Assembly (NCBI GenBank): GCA_018398765.1
Contig: JAHBMJ010004217.1
Span: 37,902 to 64,818 of the forward strand
DNA from: Chromera velia
Taxonomy: Eukaryota > Sar > Chromeraceae
Length of the DNA stretch: 26,917 nt
Direction: 5' to 3'
The position numbers and the translations under genes are program-made. Shown here piece after piece: positions 1 to 10,496 of this stretch (position 1 is its first letter; every line of letters begins with the position of its first letter). The notes below the pieces were generated by a model. It was not told the origin of the DNA. It ran no database searches and saw nothing but the letters and a program-made list of their open reading frames with translations.

Positions 1-137
1 CTCTCTTTCGCTCGCTTTCTCTCTTTCTTTCTTTCTTTCTTTCTTTCTTTATTCATTTATTCATTCATTCATTCATTCATTCATTCATCCATCTTCTGTC
101 CCTGTTCTCTTCCCTTCAATTTTCTTTCTTTCTTTCA
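1..137 (+). repeat. Simple repeats at the end of an intron: (CTTT)n, (ATTC)n
   Basis: The window opens in an intron of the plus-strand ankyrin gene. It holds CTTT units (about 20-50), then ATTC/TTCA units (about 51-90), then a CT-rich tract running into the TTTCAG acceptor at 138. The pyrimidine-rich sense strand fits an extended polypyrimidine tract. Confidence 0.8.
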
Positions 138-138
138 G

Positions 139-1053
139 TTTGGCTGGACCCCCCTCCACATGGCCTCAAAGGAGGGGAAGGAGTCCATGGCGGCGCTGCT
201 CTTAGACAGGGGGGCGTGGATCACGATCAAAGACATGGTCAGAGACGGAACAGAAGAAAGCGATCCATCTAGCTGCATCTGCTGCATGGGGCATGCAGGT
301 CAACACAGACACTGCGGACGTACGTACATGCATTGAATTTCATTTGGTACTGGTAGAAAGTTTACATGCACATGCTGGATCGGGTTGCAGGAAGCATCTT
401 TGTGGTTATGAGTGGAAAGAGAGTAGAGAGGCCAAATCGCATGCCTGCAGGTCAATGATCCTGTAAACCTCTGCAGAGTTTCTGTTGACTCCCGCTGTTT
501 TTTTCGAACATCCTCACATCGTGTGGAAAAGGAGCAAAGAGTTGACAGGCCGGGAGGACTTCTTCTGTCCGTCTACCATTCTGTGACTACGCAATCTAAC
601 ACAAAAGTCTTGTCTAGCAGACACACAGATGATTCGTCTTTTCTGTCATCAAGACCAACCGACGCGCTGTGTGCGGAGGAAGACAAGGGAGAGGAGAAGC
701 ACGGAAGCGATTCTTATTGCAAACCATTCCAGCTCTTTGATTCCTGCATCTAGTCCATTAATTCAGGCACTCCTTTTCTGACGCACTTACGTATACGTGC
801 ATTGACTCATGCTTTTTCTAGAAAGGCACGCTGCTCTGCTCCCAGAACTCACTCAGTTGGGTCTGCTGTTCGGTTTCTTCTTCCTTCCTTTCAGCCTACA
901 ACTGATTAATTGTTGATTCGTTTGTATGAATCCATTGGTCTGTCTGTCTGTGTGGAAAGCTGAATGCAGGGCCAGAGAACCCCGGTAGACGTCGCAAAGA
1001 ACGAAGCGATGAGAGAAATCCTGTTGAGAAGCACTGGCAGCCCACCGACTTGA
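139..1053 (+). CDS. Ankyrin-repeat protein, 3' end (two exons, partial)
   Basis: Two exons are visible and the gene starts left of the window. Exon 139-237 (99 nt, 33 codons) follows a pyrimidine-rich tract ending TTTCAG and encodes one ankyrin repeat with the hallmark GWTPLHMASKEG, then a second helix (AALLLDRGA) and the IKDM hairpin end. Its donor is GTCAGA at 238. Exon 970-1053 follows ATGCAG and encodes a terminal capping unit (GQRTPVDVAKNEAMREILL) and a short tail ending SPPT, with stop TGA at 1051-1053. Both exons are phase 0, so the 732-bp intron joins them in frame. Ankyrin arrays are protein-binding scaffolds; the partner is unknown. The gene is convergent with the minus-strand ankyrin locus, which ends with a similar cap exon. 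The intron holds no other recognisable exon; the 76-codon frame at 523-753 looks like chance. Confidence 0.8.
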
Positions 1054-1231
1054 TCGACAAAAAACATTTTGGGGCTCATTCTCCGATATGCAGATACATG
1101 CATTCAAGTTGACAATCCGGAAAAATCATAATTAGAAACTGTAAAGAGAAATCGCTCTTATTGGGGTATGGCTATATAGCAAAAATGTGGAGAAAAGTTA
1201 TTTGGCCTCTAGAATACATTCTTGTGTTAAA

Positions 1232-1278
1232 GGGAGGTCAAATTTATATATTAGATTCAGGGAGGTCAAATTTATATA
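1232..1278. repeat. 28-bp period direct repeat in AT-rich DNA
   Basis: The 19-mer gggaggtcaaatttatata occurs at 1232-1250 and again at 1260-1278 without a mismatch. It lies inside the AT-rich island just after the plus-strand ankyrin gene and is probably a small tandem duplication. Confidence 0.85.
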
Positions 1279-1487
1279 GTCTTGCGTAGACTCCGAATCC
1301 CTTATTGTACACTGCCACTCACGGCTGATGCACATATGGAAGCAACAGATTTGTATTACAAAATTTAAAAACTAAGGTTGGGAGCCTTTTAAAGTTCAGA
1401 AATAAATTTTAAGAAGTCATAATAATTAATGTAATTGTATTTTTCAAAAATAAATCTGAGTAGACTCAGTTTTAACAAATTAAAGAG

Positions 1488-1784
1488 ATGTTCCTAAAGA
1501 AGGTAGCACATCATGTGAGTCTCAAGTGGGATAGGACATACGGGCAGCTGTGCGCATATATGAGGGCAAGAATGCAGGCAGCGCACCACAGAGCCGCCAG
1601 CGGATGCCCGCGGGGCACCAGGAGAAAGGTGCGAAGAGTAAGCATCGAGGGAGGGGCAGCGGCAGCGGCAGCACTCGGAATCTCGGATAGACGGAGTGAT
1701 GATCAACCGCTCCTAACCGATAAGGCAAGGTCGTGGGAAGACATGGAGAGCTCATCGGTGGTTGAGGTCGATACATGCCTCTAG
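1488..1784 (+). other. Possible decayed retroelement fragment
   Basis: A 98-codon open frame is bounded by AT-rich DNA on both sides. Its middle reads LCAYMRARMQAAHHRAASGC followed by a basic stretch and a run of Ala. This loosely recalls the C-terminal tails of retroelement reverse transcriptases, with an aromatic-x-R-A-R start and a later R-G-(T/S)-R. No catalytic motif such as YxDD is present, and the same DNA is also open on the minus strand (1494-1706). Spurious coding is a real alternative. Confidence 0.15.
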
Positions 1785-2109
1785 AATTGATTGATTGACA
1801 GTGTTTTACTTAAAAAAATTTAATTAATTAAAGCTCCTAACTAGTAACTAGCCCATAGTAAAAAGTCTTTACGAAGACCACGCAGACAACGTAATCAAGA
1901 ACAGCAGAGTAATGTACAGAAACGACGGAAGCATGCAGCTTCGCATAGATCGACGCGGGAGGAGAATCACCCTGAAGAGAAATCTTTGCTCGCATCCGAC
2001 CTCGCACTGCAGCGCTAGTCAGAGAGCACTCAAGCAACCAAAGATTCAAAGCAGGGAGGCAAGCCTTTGCAGCATCGTGGAAGGCAATTTGAAAGTGCCC
2101 ATCCCCTTT

Positions 2110-2114
<5 letters not shown>

Positions 2115-2142
<28 letters not shown>
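2115..2142. repeat. (GA)n microsatellite
   Basis: An uninterrupted run of GA dinucleotides in the convergent intergenic region. It creates Arg/Glu or Ser/Leu runs in chance reading frames. Confidence 0.9.
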
Positions 2143-2145
<3 letters not shown>

Positions 2146-4772
2146 TAGAAAAATGTCTATGCAAAGCTGGATGCAGAGAAGAAGAAGACGACCACAACCA
2201 TGCAGGCCCCCACAGCCACACGCTTCGTGGCCAAGAGAGAAGAATGAAGAAGTTCCCAACCCAAAGCTGAAAAATGCTGCAGTGCCGCTTCCAAGTGGAT
2301 GGATGTCTTGCATACAAAGACATACGTATGTTTCTTTGTCTGTCTGTCTGTCTGTCTGTCTACGTGTCGATGTTGCAGTAATCCTTGTGTGTCCCGTCGT
2401 GCATCAGTCTTGTCCATTCTCATTTGCATGATCTTCCCTTCCCTTCCCACCCTCGCGATCCCATCGAGCCTTCCAAGCATTGCTTCGCGCATTCCTCTGA
2501 CATTTTTTCCCTTTCCTTCAAAGTTGCCTGGGCACCCTTTCTGCCTAGCCCTTCTGCATGTGCCTAGCTGGCTGGATATCGCTGGCTTGCAAGGGGGAAA
2601 CTCACAAGGAAGCCACGAGAAGAAAACAATCTCACGGAATCATCAGTATCCTACCGTCCCTCAAAACCCCTCAGTATGTCTATGAAGCGTTCTCTGGCTT
2701 CTTGCATTTGTGCTCGAAGGCTCTTGATCTCTCCCTCCCTCTCTTTCTTCCTTTCCTTTCCTTCTCTTTTGCTTTTTCATTTGCGCATTCATGAACGGTC
2801 TTCTACACTGTTTCGTCAGACGGCAGTTACCCCTCCCGATCCTCGTACAGACCTGCAGGTTTGGGATCACTTTCATATGTTTCTTTGTTCTCCTCGGTTC
2901 TTCTCCTGAACTTCTACTATCTTCTACTCAGTTCTACTTTACCTAACGGAGACGAAAAAGGACGTACAGACAGAGATGCTTCCCCAACCTGTCCCTCTCT
3001 CCACGCAGATGAAGCCGTGCACTAACCGGAAGGAAAATGACGATGCATCCATGCAACCTCGAATGAATGATCGAGTTTGTTCTTTCTATTTCACAACACC
3101 TCAGCAGCAGAAAGAAAAATGGAGGTGAATTCTTGTCTTCGGACACCAACAGACAATCGGAGAATGAAAGCTGCAAAGGCTAACGAAGGGAAATGACGAG
3201 AAAAAGATGCTGATGGAATCCGTCCCCCCCCTTCCCATGCACTCAGACAGACGAGTGCATCCACAGTCATACAGGCAGGCAGAGTGAAGCCTCCCTCTAA
3301 CCTTCCAAGAATCAAGATCGATCGATTGATTACCCTTCCGATCTCTCTGCACGATCGATTTCTTCCACATTCTTTGCACGCATCAAATGATTATTCGCAT
3401 ATTCATTCTGCATTTCATTTCAGTTCCACGGTCGCATCATGCATCTTGACAGATCCACTCACGCACCCACTGCTGCACAGAAAAAGGAAGCATGGAACTG
3501 CACAGCGTCAACGCTGTCTGTCTTTCTGTCTGTCCACCCTTCCTTCCTTCCTTCCTTCCTTCTCCGTTCACCTTTCACGTACCAGACAAACAAACAAACA
3601 ATTGCCGCCCAACCCGCGACAATTCGATCTGACGCGGCTCTGTTTCCTATGATACACAACCAATTCTTCTCTCGATCTGCCTCTCTTTCTTCTTTTCTCT
3701 CTCTCTCTCTGTGTCTGACGAAACATGAACGAAAGGTCATTTTCACAAGTGATTCATTGCCCATTCGAGCAAAATCCCCATCCCTCCGCCTTTCATCCTT
3801 TTATCATGCAAGTGGATTTATTCCGTTGCAGCTGGTGACTTTGTTTTGTGTTCTCATAAGGCGAGACGGAGTTCGTTCACCTTTCTGCTGACAGAGTTCT
3901 CATCTGCTTCATTCATTCCACAAGGGAAAGGTCCAATGGACCAATCCATTCACATTCGATTGATAACGCATTCTTTTGATTAAAAAAGAGGTAGAAGAAA
4001 AACCAGATACATCATGAGTCTTTTGTTGCACATGTAGCAACAAAGTCAGAAACAGACGCAGAAGGCATGCAGGCAGAGTTGAAATTATTACAAGATGAAC
4101 ACGACACGAAAAAAAGGAAAGAGCGAGTGTGTGAGTTTGCAGACTTTCCTGCCTGGCAGATCCCGAAGGAGAAAAGCGGGGAAGGACCGAGGGGAGGGGA
4201 CGAGATCGAGAGGTAGGGGGAGAATGGAGAGAAAAGGAAAGGAAAGGAGACTTGAAAGAAAAGAAAAACACTCAGGCGGTTTCGCTTTTCTCTTCGCGTC
4301 TCTTCTCTTCTCTTCTGTTGTTGTCTCCAATGAATCTCTGCAGCAGTTATTCTGATGGATCCTCCTTTATTCCTCCTGCTGTTTTGGCTGTCTGGCTTTG
4401 ATCATCTCTCTGTCGACCCCCTGAATCAACGCTCTCTCTGTCTCTCTCTCTTTCTTGTTTCCCTTTTCATACCGTCTATCCAGGGCTCTTCCTCTCCTCG
4501 ATCCTTCTTCTTTTCTTTGTGTTCAACCATTCGGATCGATGATCGCATTCCCCGATTTCTCCCTTCTTCTCTTTTGTAGTTTTTTGATTATTTGTCCCTT
4601 TTCGTGTTCTGCCTTTTGACTCGATCCTCCATGAGTCAGATTGGTCGAATACACATACAGAGCGTCTCTCTCTCTCGCTCTCTGCGCCTGCTCATGCCGC
4701 TCTCCGCTGTGCCGTCTGTCCGTCCTCTCAGCCCCCAATGAAATCTTTTCTTTCATCCTCTCACTAACTCAA

Positions 4773-5486
4773 TCAAGTGCGCAGAAGTCGCCTCAAGTCC
4801 TCGCTTTGTGACAGATCGTGAGCAGTCCGTCCGTCCTGCAACAAAAAGGGAAAAACGGCATCACTAACTTAAAAATGTTCATTGCAAATCTGCCCTCCAG
4901 CCTCGGTGCCTTTGTCCTGTCCTCCGAAACGTGCACCCCCCCCAAGCACGACTGATATGTCCCCCCCACCCTCTGTGCTGCTTCACCTTCTTTGCCTTTT
5001 CCTTTTCTTGACACCTTATTTTTTAAATCACTTCCACCCTCCCCTGACACTTAGTTACTCACCTTGTCCTTTATGCCCACATTCACCCCCTCCTCCAAAA
5101 AGATGGAGACAATCGACGTGTTACCGAACTCCGCAGCCACATGGAGGGGGGTTTGTCCTTTCTGCGTTTCTCATAGACAGACAGATTTTGGAGGGGCGTA
5201 TTCGGCTTGCTCCCATTAGAGAAGGAAACGAATGATGACTGTGGACACAGTCATGGGAAGAAGCACAGAAAGGCGTAGGTAAAGAAAGAAGAGTGAAAGT
5301 AAGTCAACAAGAGATAGATGATCGAGAGAGCCGCACTCGAGAGAGACACTTCTTTCTTATGGCCCTCTTCCTTCCTCAATTCAGCTCGCCACTGCCTTTC
5401 TTTCCCTCTGAATTCTCACTTAAGTCATCCTTTACATTCTGTACCCCAGACACACAAATGGAGGGCCAACGTTCCTCTCTCAGGCA

Positions 5487-5523
<37 letters not shown>

Positions 5524-6718
5524 ACACACACGCCCCTCTTCCCCCACTCACTCACTCACTCACTTACTTTGTCCTTTGCGTTGAGGTCTGCCCCCCGCTG
5601 CACAAGACACGAAGCCGTCGACGCATGCCCCCCCTGTGCAGCTGCATGAAGGGGAGTCCACTCGGCCTGCAGACATCAATCGGACAGACAGAATTCAATC
5701 AGACAGACAACACTCGGACTTCGTGAGTGAGTGTGCGAGTGAGTGGATCCATCCCATCTCTTTCCTTCAACCATCAGGCAGGTCCGTCAGATGGACACAC
5801 CTTCCACATGATGAAATCTTTTTTGCGTTGTTCGGAGACGAGACATACAGGTAGGCAGGCTCGACGGACAGGCAGTAGCAAGATATGCCGACAAAAAGAG
5901 ATGGGCAGACAATCATGCATGCAGGCAGGCAAACAGCAACAAACAAACCTACGAAACAAAGAGGCAACCAAACAACGCAGAGAAAAGAGAGAGACAAGCA
6001 GAGAACCTCATGCCGTGACGAAGAGAGGGGAGGTGTCGAAAAAGCAACAGTTCAGGGGACGACCAGTCAGCAGTCAAGCAAGCAGAGTCAAACCGCACCC
6101 GCAAACAACTGCCCACCTCATCCTTGGCACCAGCATAGGCCCCTCCGTCCAAAAGGACGCACACGCAGCTCACGTCTCCCCGAGAGGCTGCGTGATGAAG
6201 AGGAGTCATGCCCTTCTGCACGCACGAACTCGGGACACGGGAACAGTCAGAAGACATGAACAGATACCAAAATCAAATTAAAGAAACACCTGCAGAATGG
6301 CATCCTCTCGTCTGTCGCAAGGCAAACCTATGTCGTATCCACACGCACACAGAGTGAGTCAAGAAAATGAGCAGTATGTGCCTGTTGCGCAGAATGGCAT
6401 AAACGCCGGTTGATCATTTGTGTCCATTCCGACACATGGTCACCAGAAAAATCAGCACGTATGTCTGTATGTTGGGAGGTGGGTATGGCAATACCATATA
6501 ATTAGCAAACCGATCCACAAAATTTGCACAGAGACACGGAGAGAATAAACCAATGCATCAAACAAAAAAGAAAGAACAATACAACGCAAGAAACAAAACA
6601 AAACAGCAAAGAAAAGAAAGAAAGAAAGAAAGAAAGAAAGGAAGGAAGAAAGAAAGGAAGGAAGGAAGGAAGAAAGAAAGAAACAAAGAAAGAAAGAAAG
6701 AAAGAAAGAAAGAAACGA

Positions 6719-6758
<40 letters not shown>

Positions 6759-6765
6759 AAAGAAA

Positions 6766-6829
<64 letters not shown>

Positions 6830-7822
6830 CAAAGAAACAAAGAAAGAAAGAAAGGAAGAAAGGAAGAAAGAACCAAACAAACCAACAAGACAGCCTCCTG
6901 TGGTCTCTCTGACGAACCAACCAACGGACCAACCTGATCCTTCAGATCCACCTGTGCCTTCCTCGTCAGAAAGACAGAGAGGACAGAAGAGTCGCCTAAG
7001 AGGGCGCCCACATGGAGAGGGGTCCTGCCGTGCTGCACCACATGCATGAAGGTGTGTCGATACATGTACTTACATGTCGGCATACCTCGTGCACATGTAT
7101 GGAAGGAAACTTTTCGCTGTTGAACGGCAATGCTGTCAGAGATACAACGGCTCTATCCTTCCTTCCTTCCTTTCCTTCCTTCCTTTCCTTCCTTTCTTTC
7201 CTTCCTTCCTTCTTTCCTTCCTGCGTGCCACACTTTGAGGAGAGGGAGGGCGAGCCTGACTGATTCAGAAACCCAAAACTGCCAGTCCCCTTACCTTTTC
7301 TCTCTGAGACGCAAGTTTTCTCGCAGTCAGACAGCCAGGCATCAAAACACAAAACCATTTTCTGCTCCGAAGAATTTGTTCTTCTGACTGAATGTCCTCT
7401 CCAACAAACCTCATCGAAATGAATCGGCGAAGCCTACATGGGGCCCACGTTCTGTTATGGCATGAAGGAAGGAAGAATCTACCCCATGCATCTCTCTGTA
7501 AGAAATCACTCACTCACCTTGTCCCTGGCATCAACGTCTGCCCCCCTTTTGAGGAGCACAGAGGCCGCAGTGGGTTGGTGGTTCAGGGCCGCACTATGGA
7601 GGGCAGTCCATCCGCTCTGCAATCGGTCACTTGGCCAATCTCTCTCTAATTGAATAAGTGGATTATTCGAACACCTCTCTGGGCTGGCTTTTGCTTGAAT
7701 AAAAGACGATAAAGAAAAACAAAGGGACGAGCCAAATTCCATGCATTACGGCAATACACAGGGGGGGGCAATTGTCAATCTTCACAAGCAATCAAAGGGA
7801 TGTCACTAAGCGGCAGCAATCC

Positions 7823-7862
<40 letters not shown>

Positions 7863-9404
7863 AAGAAAGAAAGAAAGAAGGAAACAAAGAAGGAAAGAAA
7901 GAAAGAAAAAAGAAATGCCTCGAGCGGCCCACCTCATTCGTTGCAGTCAGGTCTGCCCCCCGCTCCAACAACAGAGACAATGTTCCCAGGTGGCCCCTAC
8001 TCACAGAGAGGTGAAGGGCTGTCTCGCCCTCCTGCACGCATGAAGACCCGGGGGGAGACGGACAGCTAGATCGAGGCAAAAATCAGGGGGGGCAACCGGA
8101 TGATACACGCTCTCTCTCTCAGTTGTCGCAGAGCGAGAGAGCCCCCTTAATTCCAACTCTCTCCCCTCTATCAAAAGAAATAGCTCTGTGAGAGGCAGGA
8201 ACGAGACGGATGTCATCAACAACTTCAAATACTTTCTTTTCATTCACCGACGAATGCGTCTACTGCCTACTCACTCACTCACTCACGTTGTCTCTTGCGT
8301 TCACGTCTGCTCCACTCTTCAGAAGAAGCGAGGCCGTCGATGTGTGTCCATTCAAAGCCGCCAGGGCGAGAGGGAGTCTCCCCCACTGCATCCGCATCCA
8401 CCCACGCATGAGTGAGGGAAAGAATCCTTTACTACATCCCTTTCGTCAACCTTGTGCTCACGCATACATACCCACTCAGACGTGTGCAAACAGACACCCA
8501 TGAACGCATGCATGCCTGAAAACAATTGGGCGGGGAGAACATCAGACAGACCATTTGACTATCTGATTCCCTCCTGCAGATTGCATGCAAAAGGGACGTT
8601 TGCGGAAACCCCGGAAGGCATCCATCCATCCATCTGTCTTCTCTTCTATTTGTTTCTTTCCCAGAAGGATATTTTGCCCCACACTTGTCACATATGGCCA
8701 AGCGCATCTCTGTCCTTCCTTTGCGATCCCCACTGGAGGCCTTTCCCTTCCCCCCTCTTTTGTTTTCTCTCTCTTTCCCCTGAGGTAATTACTGTCTGTC
8801 TGTCTGTCTGTCTGTCCGACCTTTCCTTTGGCATCTATCTCGGCCCCCTTCTCCAGCAACAGCGATACCAGAGGTGTCACTCCCTCCCGCACTGCCAAGT
8901 GGAGGGGGGTCCACCCATCCTGCCATGCTCATATGAGCTCATAAATCGAGAGACAAGAAGGGAGGGAGGTAGGCAGTCGCAGATGAGTTGTCAAGTAGTG
9001 AACACAGAGCAGGATACCGACTACACACGGGCGGGTCCTCTTTGTCTTTTCGGAAAAAGGTCAGACAGTGAGAAGGTTACTTGAACGTGGAGGGAACACA
9101 AAGGGCCCTGTGAAACGAGGACCTCGATTAGAGACAGAAAGGAGGAAAGCAAGAAAACCAAAGCCACTCTGTAATACACAGTATGTCTCTGCTCGACAAA
9201 CTCCCATTGCAAGAAGACAACTCTTCTTCTGCTCTCCAAATCACTTCCTGATGTTGCCTCAATTCTCTGACTGACCATGTCTCTCTGATTGACGAACTCC
9301 TTTCCGGCTCTCTCTGCAAAAACCCGCACCGTGTCCAGGAAGAATGCAGCCCCATCGTCTGAGGCCACACGATGAAGAAGAGTGCCGCCGTGGGGGCACT
9401 CTAT
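4773..9404 (-). CDS. Ankyrin-repeat protein, 3' exon block (about ten exons)
   Basis: Read on the minus strand, the exons are 9404-9276, 8919-8821, 8385-8287, 8031-7933, 7616-7518, 7032-6934, 6215-6117, 5666-5568, 5161-5063 and 4835-4773. The middle eight are each exactly 99 nt, hence one 33-residue ankyrin repeat, for example SGWTALHSAALNHQPTAASV and AEWTPLHAAAQGGHASTASC, usually ending K/R-D-K. The first (43 codons) is a longer, divergent repeat (GGTLLHRVASDDG). The last is a 20-residue cap (DGRTAHDLSQSEDLRRLLRT) ending in TGA at 4773-4775. All junctions are phase 0, with donors GTGAGT, GTAAGT, GTGGGC, GTTGG, GTCGG and GTCAG and acceptors mostly TGCAG. No start codon is evident before 9404. 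This block therefore either continues from the exon at 9835-9915 (donor GTGGGT) or belongs to a second gene whose 5' exon I cannot see. Expected role: a protein-interaction scaffold. Confidence 0.8.
5489..5531. repeat. (CA)n microsatellite in an ankyrin intron
   Basis: CA dinucleotides with one TA interruption, followed at about 5545-5564 by CACT units that run up to the donor of exon 5666-5568 (GTAAGT, then GAGT units on the coding strand). Confidence 0.9.
6608..6871. repeat. Long (GAAA)n tract, about 260 bp
   Basis: Almost pure purine on the plus strand, made of GAAA units with some GGAA and CAAA variants. It lies in the intron between ankyrin exons 7032-6934 and 6215-6117, so it is TTTC-rich on the coding strand. 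It generates long Lys/Arg/Glu or Phe/Leu/Ser open frames that are not genes. Confidence 0.95.
7826..7914. repeat. (AG)n followed by (GAAA)n
   Basis: A purine tract within the intron following ankyrin exon 8031-7933, only 18 bp past its donor. On the coding strand it is TTTC then CT. Confidence 0.95.
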
Positions 9405-9780
9405 CTGCACACACACGCAGAAAAAACAACAAAAAAGCAGGCCGGCAAACTTTTTAACCACGCATTTCATCCAAAAGCAGGGTGGGAAGCACTTTCATTT
9501 TCATCATTACAGCCCCCCCCCAAACACAAACACAAGCACACACATACATTACACCACACACGCACGCACACGCTCACAGAGGCGAAAAACGAGAGAGAGG
9601 GAGGGCGAGAAAAAGGGACGTATGGGAAGAGACAAAGGGAGAATCGGAGCGTAATTATACGCAGAGTCAAAACTGAGCAGGCAGGAGGCAACGAAAACAG
9701 CCCAAACCAATTAATTGACCAGTCAATCAACTGGTGGGTCGTTTCTCTGCCCCCTTGACCCTTCCATCTCTCCATTCACA

Positions 9781-9915
9781 CTACGCCAATCGCTCATTCA
9801 AATGCTGAGCAAGTGAGTCGACGCTCCGACCCACCTCCATCATCCCCTCTGCAATCACATGCAGGGCCTCCGCGTTCCTCTCAAATTCTGCTACCAGCAG
9901 AGGGGTCTTCCCGTC
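9781..9915 (-). CDS. Terminal or alternatively spliced ankyrin exon with in-frame stop
   Basis: After acceptor GCGCAG the exon reads DGKTPLLVAEFERNAEALHV, then an amphipathic tail ending SLAQHLNERLA and TAG at 9781-9783. A good internal donor (GAG|GTGGGT) after 27 codons, at 9835, is also phase 0. Splicing there would skip the stop and join to the exon at 9404, giving a protein of about 920 residues. The exon may therefore be the true 3' end of one gene or a switch between isoforms. Confidence 0.7.
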   Translation of the reverse strand, partial: DGKTPLLVAEFERNAEALHVIAEGMMEVGRSVDSLAQHLNERLA

Positions 9916-9940
9916 CTGCGCAAATATGCCCCCCCCCCCC

Positions 9941-10005
<65 letters not shown>

Positions 10006-10211
10006 AGCGTCCAAAAAGAACAGAACGGAAGGAGTTCTCATTCATTCATTCGTTTGCCTTCGCCAAGCTAGAGAGACGCGTTCTACACGTCATGCATGCA
10101 TTGAGGCAGGCAGGCTCCTAGATCAACCGGCAAGCTTCAGCCATTAAAGCAGCACTCAACATTCCAGCAGATGAAGAGGAGAGATAAAAAGAGGCAGGTA
10201 CAGAAACTTGA

Positions 10212-10243
<32 letters not shown>

Positions 10244-10459
10244 CGGAGGAAAGATCAGGTCAAAGAAAGAACGGGAAACGACTAGCGCCAAAGCCAAGAA
10301 AAAGGAAGGAAGAGAGACGCACACACAACGACCGACCGACTCACCTTTCTTCTCACAAGAGGGTCTGCCCCACTCCTGAAGAGGGCATATAGACACACAG
10401 CGTCCCCCCTTCGGGCTGCCTCGTGGAGTGCAGCGTTCCCCTCCTGCATGCGCCCACGG

Positions 10460-10496
<37 letters not shown>

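Larger units (their letters stand above)
1054..4772. other. Convergent intergenic region without a recognisable gene
   Basis: This 3.7-kb stretch lies between the stop codons of two converging ankyrin genes, so it should hold both 3' UTRs. It has an AT-rich island at about 1100-1480 and 1785-1860, GA repeats at 2115-2142, (CTGT)n at about 2337-2361, CT-rich runs (about 2720-2775, 3535-3565, 3665-3715, 4290-4320) and an A/G-rich run (about 4105-4270). I read both strands for ankyrin exons and for splice-bounded reading frames and found none. Open frames here, including one of 158 codons on the minus strand (1837-2313), have low-complexity translations and no family resemblance. Confidence 0.6.

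Noticed and set aside
1837-2313. 158-codon minus-strand open frame in the convergent intergenic region
   Set aside because: It crosses a (GA)n microsatellite, has no splice or domain evidence and has an odd composition.
5727-6281. 184-codon plus-strand open frame
   Set aside because: It runs antisense across a confident ankyrin exon (6215-6117) and across intron repeats; no domain is visible.
6452-7083. Long open frames on both strands (Lys/Arg/Glu-rich or Phe/Leu/Ser-rich)
   Set aside because: They are translations of the (GAAA)n tract inside an ankyrin intron; only 6934-7032 on the minus strand is a real exon.
8452-9084. 210-codon plus-strand open frame
   Set aside because: It overlaps the minus-strand ankyrin exon 8919-8821 and has low-complexity, Cys/Leu/Ser-rich content with no family match.
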